Part shown: positions 1 through 7,065 of the stretch, piece after piece
How positions within the stretch are numbered: position 1 is the stretch's first letter
How the letters are laid out: every line of letters begins with the position of its first letter
NCBI GenBank assembly: GCA_016790635.1
Contig: JAEUOR010000053.1
Location: 124,001 to 188,000, forward strand
Reading direction: 5' to 3'
Origin: Burkholderiales bacterium
Lineage (GTDB): Bacteria > Pseudomonadota > Gammaproteobacteria > Burkholderiales > JAEUOS01
Length of the DNA: 64,000 nt
Notes under the pieces: generated by a model
Seen by the model: only the letters and a program-made list of their open reading frames with translations
Told to the model about the DNA's origin: nothing
Databases searched by the model: none
Position numbers and translations under genes: made by a program

Positions 1-198
1 GGCTTCGCAACCGCCGTAGTGGCCTGCGCGTTCGCGGTCGAGACCGCGTGGTACGCGCTGGTGGCGCTGGCGCTGTCTGCCGAGTCACCGCGACGCGCGT
101 ACCTGGGCTGCAAGGTGTGGGTGGACCGCGCGGCGGGGGCGGTGATGGGCGGGTTGGGGGTCAGGCTGGTGGTGCAGGGGGAGCGGCTGCAGGGCTGA
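1..198 (+). CDS. LysE/RhtB-type amino-acid exporter, C-terminal end only
   Basis: The first 65 codons read in frame from base 1 to a TGA at 196-198. The segment has the hydrophobic helix and the VDRAAG / GGLGVRLV ending usual at the C-terminus of LysE/RhtB-family inner-membrane exporters of amino acids or homoserine lactones. The start and most of the gene lie upstream of the window, so substrate cannot be judged. A decayed copy of the same stretch (VETPWYRLVALALLAESPRR) occurs near 17.1 kb, so this gene end and its relic bracket the accessory region. The next gene is convergent, ending 8 bp downstream. The assignment rests on a short C-terminal pattern and is moderately secure. Confidence 0.6.
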   Translation, partial: GFATAVVACAFAVETAWYALVALALSAESPRRAYLGCKVWVDRAAGAVMGGLGVRLVVQGERLQG

Positions 199-206
199 AC
201 CGACCC

Positions 207-1184
207 CTAGCGCCTGTCGGGCCGATACGCGCTGCCCGGCTTGAATCCCCGGCAGCCGTGCAGCTTGATGAAGATCTCGAATTCGCCTTCGGCGGCGCAC
301 AGCCACAGCACGCTGCCGTCTTCATGCACATGCGGGTAAAAGGTCAGGTGGATCATTTTGGCCGCGGGGGCTTCGGGTTTTTTCCCGCGCTTGTGAAATT
401 GCGTCGGCAGGGGTTCCCCGATACCTGAGTTTTGCAACTTGGGCCGCACATCGACCGGCGGATCGGGATCGAGCACGCTCACGCGCACCTCGCCATCGAC
501 GCCCAGCGCGCTTTGGCTGATCCGGCAGGCGGCGTTTTGCGCGAGAGCGTCGACCTTGCCGCCGGGTTGCGGCCAGCGCTTCTCCGATTGGAAACCTTGG
601 CCTAGCTCCGTCAACAACGGATTCACGCAGCCCAGCATGCTGATGTAGGGCTCTGCCGTGGCCTGCAAGGGGATCGCTTTTTTCACGCCGTCGGCATGGT
701 TGAGCACGATGTACTTAACCGCGGCGCTGCGCGCTTCCTGTTTGGCTTCGAGCTTGGCGCGCGCCTCCCAGATGGACCGCATCTCGCGGTAGTACATCCA
801 GTTGCTGAGCGCGATCAATCCACCCAGCACGGCCACGATCAGGCCTGTGGCCACAGCAAGACCGAACGGTGTCTCGGGGATTCCGTAGGCGACGTGGATC
901 GCGATCATGCCGGGAATCGACACCAGCGCGCCCAACAGCAGCAAGCCGATCACCTGCCCCAGGGCGCTCGGAAACGCAAACGCGATCACGAGCGGCACGG
1001 CCGCCATGCACGCGCCCACCATGAATAGCCCGAATATCTTCTGCAGTACGAAGCGCGGCACGCGCAGCGTCGGCATCATGGCACCCCATGCGCTCACGCC
1101 GCGCCACACCGCGAAGGCAAAGCACAGCCAGTAGGCCGTGCCCCACGCGCCGGGTTCAAGAATCCAGCCTTGCAGTTCGATCAT
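207..1184 (-). CDS. Membrane protein of unknown function
   Basis: About 325 residues when begun at ATG 1184 (MIELQGWILEPG), which directly precedes the first hydrophobic stretch; an upstream in-frame extension is Arg/Pro rich and unlikely to be real. The N-terminal half has about four hydrophobic segments (near residues 12-32, 45-70, 75-98 and 110-135). It is followed by a charged KLEAKQEAR linker and a soluble C-terminal domain of roughly 180 residues with four scattered cysteines and a Pro/Lys-rich stretch before the end. I do not recognise the family. It is convergent with the exporter fragment and divergent from the A/L array. It could belong with the accessory array or be the last gene of the backbone. 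Confidence 0.55.
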   Translation of the reverse strand: MIELQGWILEPGAWGTAYWLCFAFAVWRGVSAWGAMMPTLRVPRFVLQKIFGLFMVGACMAAVPLVIAFAFPSALGQVIGLLLLGALVSIPGMIAIHVAYGIPETPFGLAVATGLIVAVLGGLIALSNWMYYREMRSIWEARAKLEAKQEARSAAVKYIVLNHADGVKKAIPLQATAEPYISMLGCVNPLLTELGQGFQSEKRWPQPGGKVDALAQNAACRISQSALGVDGEVRVSVLDPDPPVDVRPKLQNSGIGEPLPTQFHKRGKKPEAPAAKMIHLTFYPHVHEDGSVLWLCAAEGEFEIFIKLHGCRGFKPGSAYRPDRR

Positions 1185-1400
1185 CGTTGCCGCGTTGCGG
1201 TTGAAGCGAATGCCGGATTGGCTGGGGTGCAGTATGGCAGGGGCGGCGGGCGATCGGGGTGAGTCGTTGCGGGGAGTCGGCAAGCGGATCGGTCGCGGAC
1301 AGAGGTGGGCAAGAGGTACCCGCCTTTGTTGCAAACCTCGTCATCCGCAGCGCATTGGGCGACATCCGCTCTGGCACGTATTTATGCTACGAGTCGCCCT

Positions 1401-1437
1401 GCACTGGACAGTCGCCTAGCGACGGAGTTACCCTGAC
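1401..1437 (+). repeat. 37-bp upstream element, copy 1
   Basis: A 37-base stretch begins GCACTGGACA and ends GACGGAGTTACCCTGAC; 30 of 37 positions match 5913-5949 by eye, and both ends are identical. Copy 1 lies 134 bp before the A1 start, copy 2 lies 37 bp before the A4 start. The centre of copy 1 forms a small palindrome (GTCGC-CTA-GCGAC) that copy 2 lacks. It sits in the 1185-1570 gap, where no gene or clear promoter is visible. A shared regulatory site is possible; a plain duplication scar is the alternative. Confidence 0.45.
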
Positions 1438-1570
1438 CGATCGCCCTCGTCTCTGCAGATCGAGATTCTCCTGATGACCACTCCGACTAAACACGGACCA
1501 GGATTGATTGCACATGTTGCAGCCGTCGTTGGTCTCAGCGCAAGCGGCGACAGTCCGAACGGGGTTCGAC

Positions 1571-2458
1571 ATGCTTGAGCTGGGCGTCGGCGCCGACATC
1601 CTGCGCGCTGCTGGCTGGGTATACGTTGGCCTCGCATTGATTTGCGGCGCGGCCGCGCTGATATGGACGCCGAAGTGGTGGGGAAAGTTGATCGCGCTTG
1701 TGTTGGTACTGGGCGCTTTCGCCTACCTTCCGGTTACGAAGCACATCGAAGCCCGAGATCGCGCCAACGCCTGGAAGGCCAAGTACGAAGCGGTGATGGC
1801 GATGTTTCAGAAGCGGTGCGAGAGCGCGGGAGAGAAGATCACCCGGGTTGTTGAGAATGTTGAAGGCATCATGATTCTTAAGCCACGTCCTGCGAAATGG
1901 AATCTCGAGGATCAATTTGAGTTGAACGATCCCTATGCGGGCAGCATGGGCGGCGATTCATACATCATGGATTATCTAGTCGGTAGAACCAAGTCTGGAA
2001 AACGCGAATCTTCTTTGCATACTAGGAACGCGTTTCGGTATGTCGACGTTGTGGACGCGAAGGATAACGTACGCTATCGATACCGCGGAATACCGACATC
2101 GAAAGGCCCGCATATTCCGTACTTCGAACTGGTCAAATCTGTAGCCGAAGGGCCTGCACCGCGTTACGGCGTTACCTGGGCAGATCTCTCAACGAAGCTT
2201 GATCGGGAGAATTGGATTGCGGGAAGCAGTCTTCAGGTAATCGACACAAGTAGCGGCGAGGTCATCGCAGAGCGCATAGGCTATATGGTTGACCCTGGCT
2301 TGGGCAATCGTCACAACGCGCGAGCACCATGGGCCTTTGCAGCCCGCGCTGCTTGCCCGGCATTTGAAATTCGTAGCGCTTCGAGGACGATCGACTACGA
2401 TTCGCGCAATGGGGCGTTTGTCTATCAGGTGTTGAAGCCACATAGAACAGAGAAATGA
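1571..2458 (+). CDS. Array protein A1: two-helix membrane-anchored protein of the 'A' family
   Basis: A 295-residue protein when started at ATG 1571, which is preceded by GGGG and gives nearly the same length as paralogues A2 and A3 (292 each); an upstream TTG at 1508 is also open. Two hydrophobic helices (about residues 13-32 and 39-55) are separated by a short basic loop (TPKWWGK). The positive-inside rule then places the large C-terminal domain in the periplasm. Family landmarks are FQKRC, RVVENVEGI, NDPYAG, RYGVTWADLST, a QVIDTSSGEVIAERIGY block and a late ACPAFE, so two cysteines could form a disulfide. It is the most divergent of the three membrane-anchored copies. Its TGA overlaps an ATG by four bases, but the L gene that should follow is reduced to a relic. 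Function unknown; immunity protein or lipase foldase are the ideas to test. Confidence 0.65.
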   Translation: MLELGVGADILRAAGWVYVGLALICGAAALIWTPKWWGKLIALVLVLGAFAYLPVTKHIEARDRANAWKAKYEAVMAMFQKRCESAGEKITRVVENVEGIMILKPRPAKWNLEDQFELNDPYAGSMGGDSYIMDYLVGRTKSGKRESSLHTRNAFRYVDVVDAKDNVRYRYRGIPTSKGPHIPYFELVKSVAEGPAPRYGVTWADLSTKLDRENWIAGSSLQVIDTSSGEVIAERIGYMVDPGLGNRHNARAPWAFAARAACPAFEIRSASRTIDYDSRNGAFVYQVLKPHRTEK

Positions 2459-2562
2459 ACGCATGGGAAATCAGGAGTCTGCTGGGTCTCCCTTCATCGC
2501 TATGTGGCAGCGGAGGGAATTGCCATTCAGGCGGCGATCGAGGCTTCGGCCCGTCTAGCGCC

Positions 2563-2643
2563 CGCCCGCGCGACAACGCGGGGGCGAACCGAGCAGGCCT
2601 GGCGAAGAACAGCTTCGCCTTCGCGCAACTGGCTTCGCTGGAG
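2563..2643 (+). pseudogene. Relic of lipase gene L1
   Basis: This short in-frame stretch encodes RDN-GAN-AG followed by FAFAQLASLE. It matches the lipase domain of the intact L protein, which reads RDNEGANIAG and then GFAFAQLASME, around residues 139-165. The upstream part back to 2459 shows no recognisable L sequence and no other feature. The relic lies between A1 and A2, where an L gene is found after the other A genes. Its last bases (GCTGGAG) appear to serve as the ribosome-binding site of A2. Confidence 0.65.
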
Positions 2644-2937
2644 TTGATCGTTGTCGATCATTCTTGACCTGTTTCGTCTCGCCTGGGCCATCTACTGGCT
2701 CGTCGGCGCGGCCTTGCTTGCGTGGGTAGTCTGGCGGGCCCCCAAACCGTGGCAGAAAGCGACCGGCGCAGCGCTTGTTCTGTTCGTGTTCGGGTACTTT
2801 CCCGTGAAGTGGGGGATCGAGGACAAGGCCAGACGCGAAGCGCTGATTGCACGAAACAACGCGATCAAGGTCCATTTCGAGAAGCGGTGCAAGGAGGATG
2901 CACGGATCACTATTCATCGGGTGGTGGAGCACACCGA
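2612..2937 (+). repeat. Tandem duplication unit of the A/L array (partner 3763-4088)
   Basis: DNA from the lipase relic (GCTTCGCCTTCGCGCAACTG) through the first third of A2 recurs 1151 bp downstream at 3763-4088 with few mismatches by eye. Both copies cross from L-relic sequence into the TTG start of the next A gene. The duplication therefore carried the end of a broken L gene together with an intact A gene. It postdates the break in L, since the same junction is present in both copies. Confidence 0.8.
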
Positions 2938-3529
2938 CGGCATACTGGTGATGCGGCCCCGCAAGCGAGCAACGGACCGGGAGCTTGAAGATCAGTATTG
3001 GATGGGAGACCCTTACGGATACTCGGAAAGCGAAGCGGAACGACCGCAGTCGCTGCTCTTCGACAGTTCGATCGACTCTGCCGGGCGCCCTCGCCCCAAG
3101 CCCGTTCCCGGCTATGAATATGTAGAAGTCCGGATAGCACCAGGCCCTGACAATCCCGATGGGAACAAAACTGTCAGATGCACGCGTGATGGACCAAATG
3201 AACCGGACAACCAGAAAACAAAGACAGAGATCAGCGAAAAGGCCATCAGTCGATATGGCTTCGATTGGGAAGACATTTCTACTGAAGAGGACCGCAAATA
3301 CTGGGTAGCCGGTGGTCGAACGAGAATATTTGATTTGCGCAGCGGGGCCGTGATCGCAGAGCGCATTGGGTACCTCGTTGATCGAGAACAAGGTGGACGA
3401 GTAGGCGGGAGATCTTGGCTATTTGCGAGCGCAGTTGCATGTCCACCGTTTACAAACGTCAGAACGAAGACTCTTGATCTACTGGCGGCAGTCGTACCCT
3501 CGGCGAGGGAGTCCCGACATGGAAAGTAG
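2651..3529 (+). CDS. Array protein A2: two-helix membrane-anchored protein of the 'A' family
   Basis: 292 residues from TTG 2651, chosen because GGAG lies eight bases upstream inside the lipase relic and because A3 has the identical arrangement. Helices at about residues 8-28 and 37-53 flank the basic loop RAPKPWQK, predicting a periplasmic C-terminal domain. Landmarks are FEKRC at about 78, RITIHRVVEHTDGI, DQYWMGDPYGY, RYGFDWEDIST, WVAGGRTRIFDLRSG, VIAERIGYLVDREQGGR and a late VACPPF. The first third is almost identical to A3 and the middle differs strongly (residues about 130-195), a sign of diversification in one segment. Its stop overlaps the L2 start by 11 bases. No family name is known to me. 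Confidence 0.7.
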   Translation: MSIILDLFRLAWAIYWLVGAALLAWVVWRAPKPWQKATGAALVLFVFGYFPVKWGIEDKARREALIARNNAIKVHFEKRCKEDARITIHRVVEHTDGILVMRPRKRATDRELEDQYWMGDPYGYSESEAERPQSLLFDSSIDSAGRPRPKPVPGYEYVEVRIAPGPDNPDGNKTVRCTRDGPNEPDNQKTKTEISEKAISRYGFDWEDISTEEDRKYWVAGGRTRIFDLRSGAVIAERIGYLVDREQGGRVGGRSWLFASAVACPPFTNVRTKTLDLLAAVVPSARESRHGK

Positions 3530-3818
3530 CAATAGTGAGGCTCTCGCGAAGTACGCGCTGATTCAGATGGCATCGGAGGCATTCTTAAATGCAATCGACC
3601 TCCCGGCTCTTTCTGGCGGCAAGGATTCCACACGCCTTTTGGCGTTGGGGAATGTGCTTTCCATTGGCATCGGTAGAGCAAGTCGGTTTAAAGCGATTCA
3701 AGCCGAGCAGTTTGCCGGCGACTGGCAAACCGTCGCCCATAAGAGTAACTCCCTGCGAGTCGGCTTCGCCTTCGCGCAACTGGCTTCGCTGGAGTTGAGC
3801 GTTGTCGATCCTTCTTGA
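3519..3818 (+). pseudogene. Broken lipase gene L2 (N-terminus plus out-of-place fragment)
   Basis: Starts at ATG 3519 inside the end of A2 (ATGGAAAGTAG, TAG being the A2 stop), exactly as L3 overlaps A3. Residues 1-78 match the L3 N-terminus (KYALIQMASEAFL, AEQFAGDW, VAHKSNS). The reading frame then jumps directly to VGFAFAQLASLE, which belongs about 60 residues further on in an intact lipase domain, and stops at 3818. The catalytic GYSLGG and everything after it are missing, so the 99-residue product cannot be an active lipase. The 3' part is shared with relic L1. Confidence 0.75.
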
Positions 3819-4680
3819 CCTATTTCGCCTCGCCTGGGCCATCTATTGGTTCGTCGGTGCGGCATTGCTTGCATGGGTGGTCTGGCGGGCCCCCAAACCG
3901 TGGCAGAAAGCGACCGGCGCAGCGCTTGTCCTGTTCGTGTTCAGGTTCTTTCCCGTGAAATGGGGGATCGAAGACAAGGCAAGACGTGAAGCCCTGATTG
4001 CGCGAAACAACGCGGTCAAGGCCCATTTCGAGAAGCGCTGCAAGGAGGATGCGCGGATCACCATTCATCGGGTGGTCGAAAACGTCGATGGCGTCTTCAT
4101 CATGAAACCTAGAACGCGTGCGACCGAGGTACAACTTCAAGATCAGTACTGGATGGGTGATCCTTATGGGTACGTCCGACTTGAAGGGGGCAGGCCACAA
4201 TCGCTCCTTTACGATGCCACCCACGACAAGAATGGAGAACCTCGAAAGACTGTGCTTCCGGGATACCGATACGTCGAAGCACCCTCGCCCGAATCAAGCA
4301 ACGCGAACCCGACGTATCCCTACGTTCGCTGGGAAGGGCGAGAGCCAACACATAGAAGCTATAACCGAGAAGAAGCGATTCCCATCAAGGCGCTTTCGAG
4401 TCGTTATGGCATCGACTGGGACGACATTTCGACCAAAGAGGATCGAAAGTACTGGATCGCGGGTGGGCGAACCAGGGTCATCGATTTGCATACGAAGGAA
4501 GTGATCGCCGAAAGAATTGGCTACTGGTTGGACCGCGAGCAAGGTGGGCGCGTCGGCGGAATGTCCTGGAGTAACTACGGCAACGTTGCGTGTCCTGCTT
4601 TTGTAAACACTCGAGACAAGACGCTCGAGTTTCTTTCGCAAGTACTTCTTTCATCGAAGGGGCTAGGCTATGGCAAGTAG
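3802..4680 (+). CDS. Array protein A3: two-helix membrane-anchored protein of the 'A' family
   Basis: 292 residues from TTG 3802, with GGAG in the preceding L2 relic as ribosome-binding site. Same layout as A2: helices near residues 8-28 and 37-53, basic loop between them, then a domain with FEKRC, RVVENVDGVFIMKPR, DQYWMGDPYGY, RYGIDWDDISTKEDRKYW, IAGGRTRVIDL, VIAERIGYWLDREQGGR and VACPAF. The variable centre (about 130-195) differs from A2. The stop codon lies within ATGGCAAGTAG, so L3 starts 11 bases before A3 ends, which suggests translational coupling. It is the only membrane-anchored A copy still followed by an L gene with an intact catalytic serine motif. Confidence 0.7.
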   Translation: MSILLDLFRLAWAIYWFVGAALLAWVVWRAPKPWQKATGAALVLFVFRFFPVKWGIEDKARREALIARNNAVKAHFEKRCKEDARITIHRVVENVDGVFIMKPRTRATEVQLQDQYWMGDPYGYVRLEGGRPQSLLYDATHDKNGEPRKTVLPGYRYVEAPSPESSNANPTYPYVRWEGREPTHRSYNREEAIPIKALSSRYGIDWDDISTKEDRKYWIAGGRTRVIDLHTKEVIAERIGYWLDREQGGRVGGMSWSNYGNVACPAFVNTRDKTLEFLSQVLLSSKGLGYGK

Positions 4681-5843
4681 CCCGTCCAGCGTCATCGCCA
4701 AGTACGGATTGCTGCAACTTGCTTCCGAAGGTTTCCTCCATCAACTGGGCGACTTGACAAGGACAGGGTCGGAAGCCGGGCCCGGCAATTTTCTGGCATA
4801 TGTTGGCGCTTTGACTTTCGGCAACGATAGAAGCAGCAAGTTTGCGAGCACCCAAGCCGAGCAGTTTGCCGGCGACTGGGAAGTTGTCGCCCACAAGAGC
4901 AACTCTCCAGGAATCACTGGCGGCGCAGGATTCAGCGGCACCCTGTTTCGCGCCAAGCGAAGCGACGCGCTGCATGGCATCACGCAGGGTGAGCTGGTGT
5001 TGTCGTTCCGGTCGACCGAGTTCATCGACGACAACCTGCGTGACTCCAAGTCGACCAACGAGCTCGAAGTCAAGGATACTGGATGGGCGTTGGGTCAGAT
5101 TTCAGAGATGGAAGAGTGGTATGCGTCGCTCCTGGCGATCGGCGCGTTGGACCCAAGCAAGGGGATACCGCCGGGCGCGCAGTTCAGCGTCACTGGCTAC
5201 TCGCTGGGCGGGCATCTGGCCACGGCATTCAATATCCTGCGTCGCGACGAGAGCCGGGCGTCGGGAGGCGAGAACCCGATCATCGCGACTTACACCTTCA
5301 ACGGCGCAGGTGTGGGCGGACTACGAGATGGCGTGGAACTTGGCTCGGTTATCGCGCGTTTCGACGAACTACTTGGCGCGTCCACCGATCTTGATCCGCG
5401 GGCGTTGCGCTGGGAAACGGTCGAGGTCGCGTCGATTTACGATCAGCTGCGACGCATCGACCTCGAGGCCGTCGGGGGTGCCGAATGGAACACCTGGGTC
5501 GACGCCCTGAATCGGCTGGTCATTCCGGCATTCACGGCCATTCGGCGCGACGCGAATCTGTTGCATAGCGCCGTTGGCCGACTTGAAATCATCCTGCCCT
5601 CGGGCGAAGCGGGGTCGCGTCACCGGTTCCGAGCCCGGGCTGGGGTTCGGCCGGCCAGGCAGCGTCGTCTTCGGCGGCCGGGGGCGCGACTGGATCTTCT
5701 ACGGCAACGCCCTCGACAACCTCAACGGCGGTGCGGATGACGACGTCCTTGTCGGCGGCGGCGGGACCGACGTACAGATCGGCAGGACCGGCAACGACAC
5801 CCTGTCCGGCGCCCGCCTGCGGTGCTTCCAGCAAAGCCGATAA
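4670..5843 (+). pseudogene. Truncated lipase-RTX gene L3 (lipase domain kept, RTX part deleted and frameshifted)
   Basis: From ATG 4670 the frame encodes a complete lipase-like domain: KYGLLQLASEGFL, AEQFAGDWEVVAHKSNS, LVLSFRSTEF, GWALGQISEMEEWY and GYSLGGHLA with the nucleophile Ser at about residue 178, then YTFNGAGVGG. After about residue 310 (near base 5600) homology continues in the +1 frame as PGLGFGRPG, GGRGRDWIF and GGADDDVLVGGGG, matching residues about 1160-1215 of the intact L protein. It ends at a TAA at 5841-5843. So some 850 residues were lost with a frame change, and the rest of the RTX region is gone. The original frame stops at 5740. A secreted or cytoplasmic 356-residue lipase is conceivable, but decay is the simpler reading. 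Confidence 0.7.
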
Positions 5844-5912
5844 CTCCGCAACTTGCACTGGACGAATTTCCGGGCTTCGAGGCGCAGAACCGATTCGCAT
5901 GGCGTGAACTGC

Positions 5913-5949
5913 GCACTGGACATCAGCAGCCCGACGGAGTTACCCTGAC
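5913..5949 (+). repeat. 37-bp upstream element, copy 2
   Basis: Second copy of the element at 1401-1437: GCACTGGACA, an unlike centre, then GACGGAGTTACCCTGAC. It lies between the end of L3 and the A4 start. The surrounding 5844-5985 gap shows no gene and no convincing promoter. Confidence 0.45.
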
Positions 5950-5985
5950 TCTCCGCCGTCCCGCCGGCCGGCCCAGACTGCCGCC

Positions 5986-7047
5986 ATGCCCACCTCGACG
6001 ACCTTAAGGCCAGGACTATTCGTCGCCGCGATGATCGGTGTCTGCCTGGGTGCATGCGGCGAGACCCAGTCGACCCCGCCCAAGCAGACCATGAACTCGA
6101 CCAAGCCGGTCCACGCCAATCCGGTCAACGCCGGCCAGGTGTTCGAGAACATGATGCAAAGCACGCGCGAGCTGAGCAGGCGACAGCCCTGGAACCGCGA
6201 TACGCACCAGCTCAACCCCTACCTGATTCTTGAAATGAAGCCGGAAGACTGGACCGGCACGGAAGAAGGTCGCTTCGCGCACTCGATCAAGATTCCGAAT
6301 CCGGTGCCGGAGGACAGCGGCTACCGGCCGGGCATGACGCAGCAGGAGTACTTCCAGCACCTGTGCAAGAACGAGGCGGGCGAGTTCATCTTCAAGACCG
6401 CGGGCAACGTCGAGAGCATCGCGCAGTTGCGGGTGCGGCCGTTCTACAAGGGGAGCGACGGGGCGCACCTGCACTACATCGAGGACCCTTACGGGTACTT
6501 CGCATCGGAGGTTGAGGATCCAGCGTTTCAGTTCGTCAACCCGAAATTCCACCTTTACAGCCAGTTCGAGATTCCAATTGCCGGTCGGCGAGAGTACGGT
6601 CCCGCACTGCGGCAGACCGTTGATAAGAGTCTGTATGCTCCGCCGCCGCCAGAAGCGAAATTTGCGCGTTTCTTTGGTGGCGAAGACGGACTGTGGAAAA
6701 GTATGCGGATGACATACAAAACAGGACTGGCGTCTCGCTACGGCTTCACTTGGAGAGGCATCAAGCGCCCACACGACAGGGAAATGGGTATCGGAGGCGG
6801 GGAACTGATCGTCCTGGATCTCAAGACCGGCGAAGTGATGGGAGTCAGGCGCGGGTATGCGGTCTGGAACCGTGGGTGGACCGGGAGATTGTGTCCCCGC
6901 TACGGATACAGCGGTGGACAAGACAAGACATCTAATTTCACTGCATGGTTTACGGCAAAGGTTGCACGACCTCCTGAGTGGGAAAAGTTTTTTGAACGCA
7001 AAGCGGTTCATCGGGTTTTGTCTGAAACCCCCACGGGACAGCGGTAA
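5986..7047 (+). CDS. Array protein A4: lipoprotein member of the 'A' family
   Basis: 353 residues from ATG 5986. The N-terminus is a lipoprotein signal: a hydrophobic core (LFVAAMIGV) and the lipobox LGAC, with the lipidated Cys near residue 24, followed by a Thr/Pro-rich spacer. The C-terminal domain shares spaced landmarks with A1-A3: FQHLCKNEAGEF, NVESI, IEDPYGYF, SRYGFTWRGIKRPHDRE, IGGGELIVLDLKTGEV and a GYAVWN-type block. It lacks the two N-terminal helices, so the family domain is tethered by lipid here and by helices in A1-A3, in both cases predicted on the periplasmic side. It directly precedes the only intact L gene, 18 bases upstream. Distance and order suggest that it is the cognate partner. 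Function unproven. Confidence 0.7.
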   Translation: MPTSTTLRPGLFVAAMIGVCLGACGETQSTPPKQTMNSTKPVHANPVNAGQVFENMMQSTRELSRRQPWNRDTHQLNPYLILEMKPEDWTGTEEGRFAHSIKIPNPVPEDSGYRPGMTQQEYFQHLCKNEAGEFIFKTAGNVESIAQLRVRPFYKGSDGAHLHYIEDPYGYFASEVEDPAFQFVNPKFHLYSQFEIPIAGRREYGPALRQTVDKSLYAPPPPEAKFARFFGGEDGLWKSMRMTYKTGLASRYGFTWRGIKRPHDREMGIGGGELIVLDLKTGEVMGVRRGYAVWNRGWTGRLCPRYGYSGGQDKTSNFTAWFTAKVARPPEWEKFFERKAVHRVLSETPTGQR

Positions 7048-7054
7048 CGCTGTC
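7037..7054 (+). promoter_or_regulatory. Hairpin at the A4-L junction
   Basis: GACAGC-GGTAAC-GCTGTC forms a six-pair stem. The A4 stop codon TAA lies in its loop, and the GGAGA ribosome-binding site of L follows two bases after the stem. Ribosomes ending A4 would open the hairpin, so it could couple translation of the two genes. There is no T-run, so it is not a terminator. Confidence 0.4.
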
Positions 7055-7065
7055 TGGAGAAAGCC

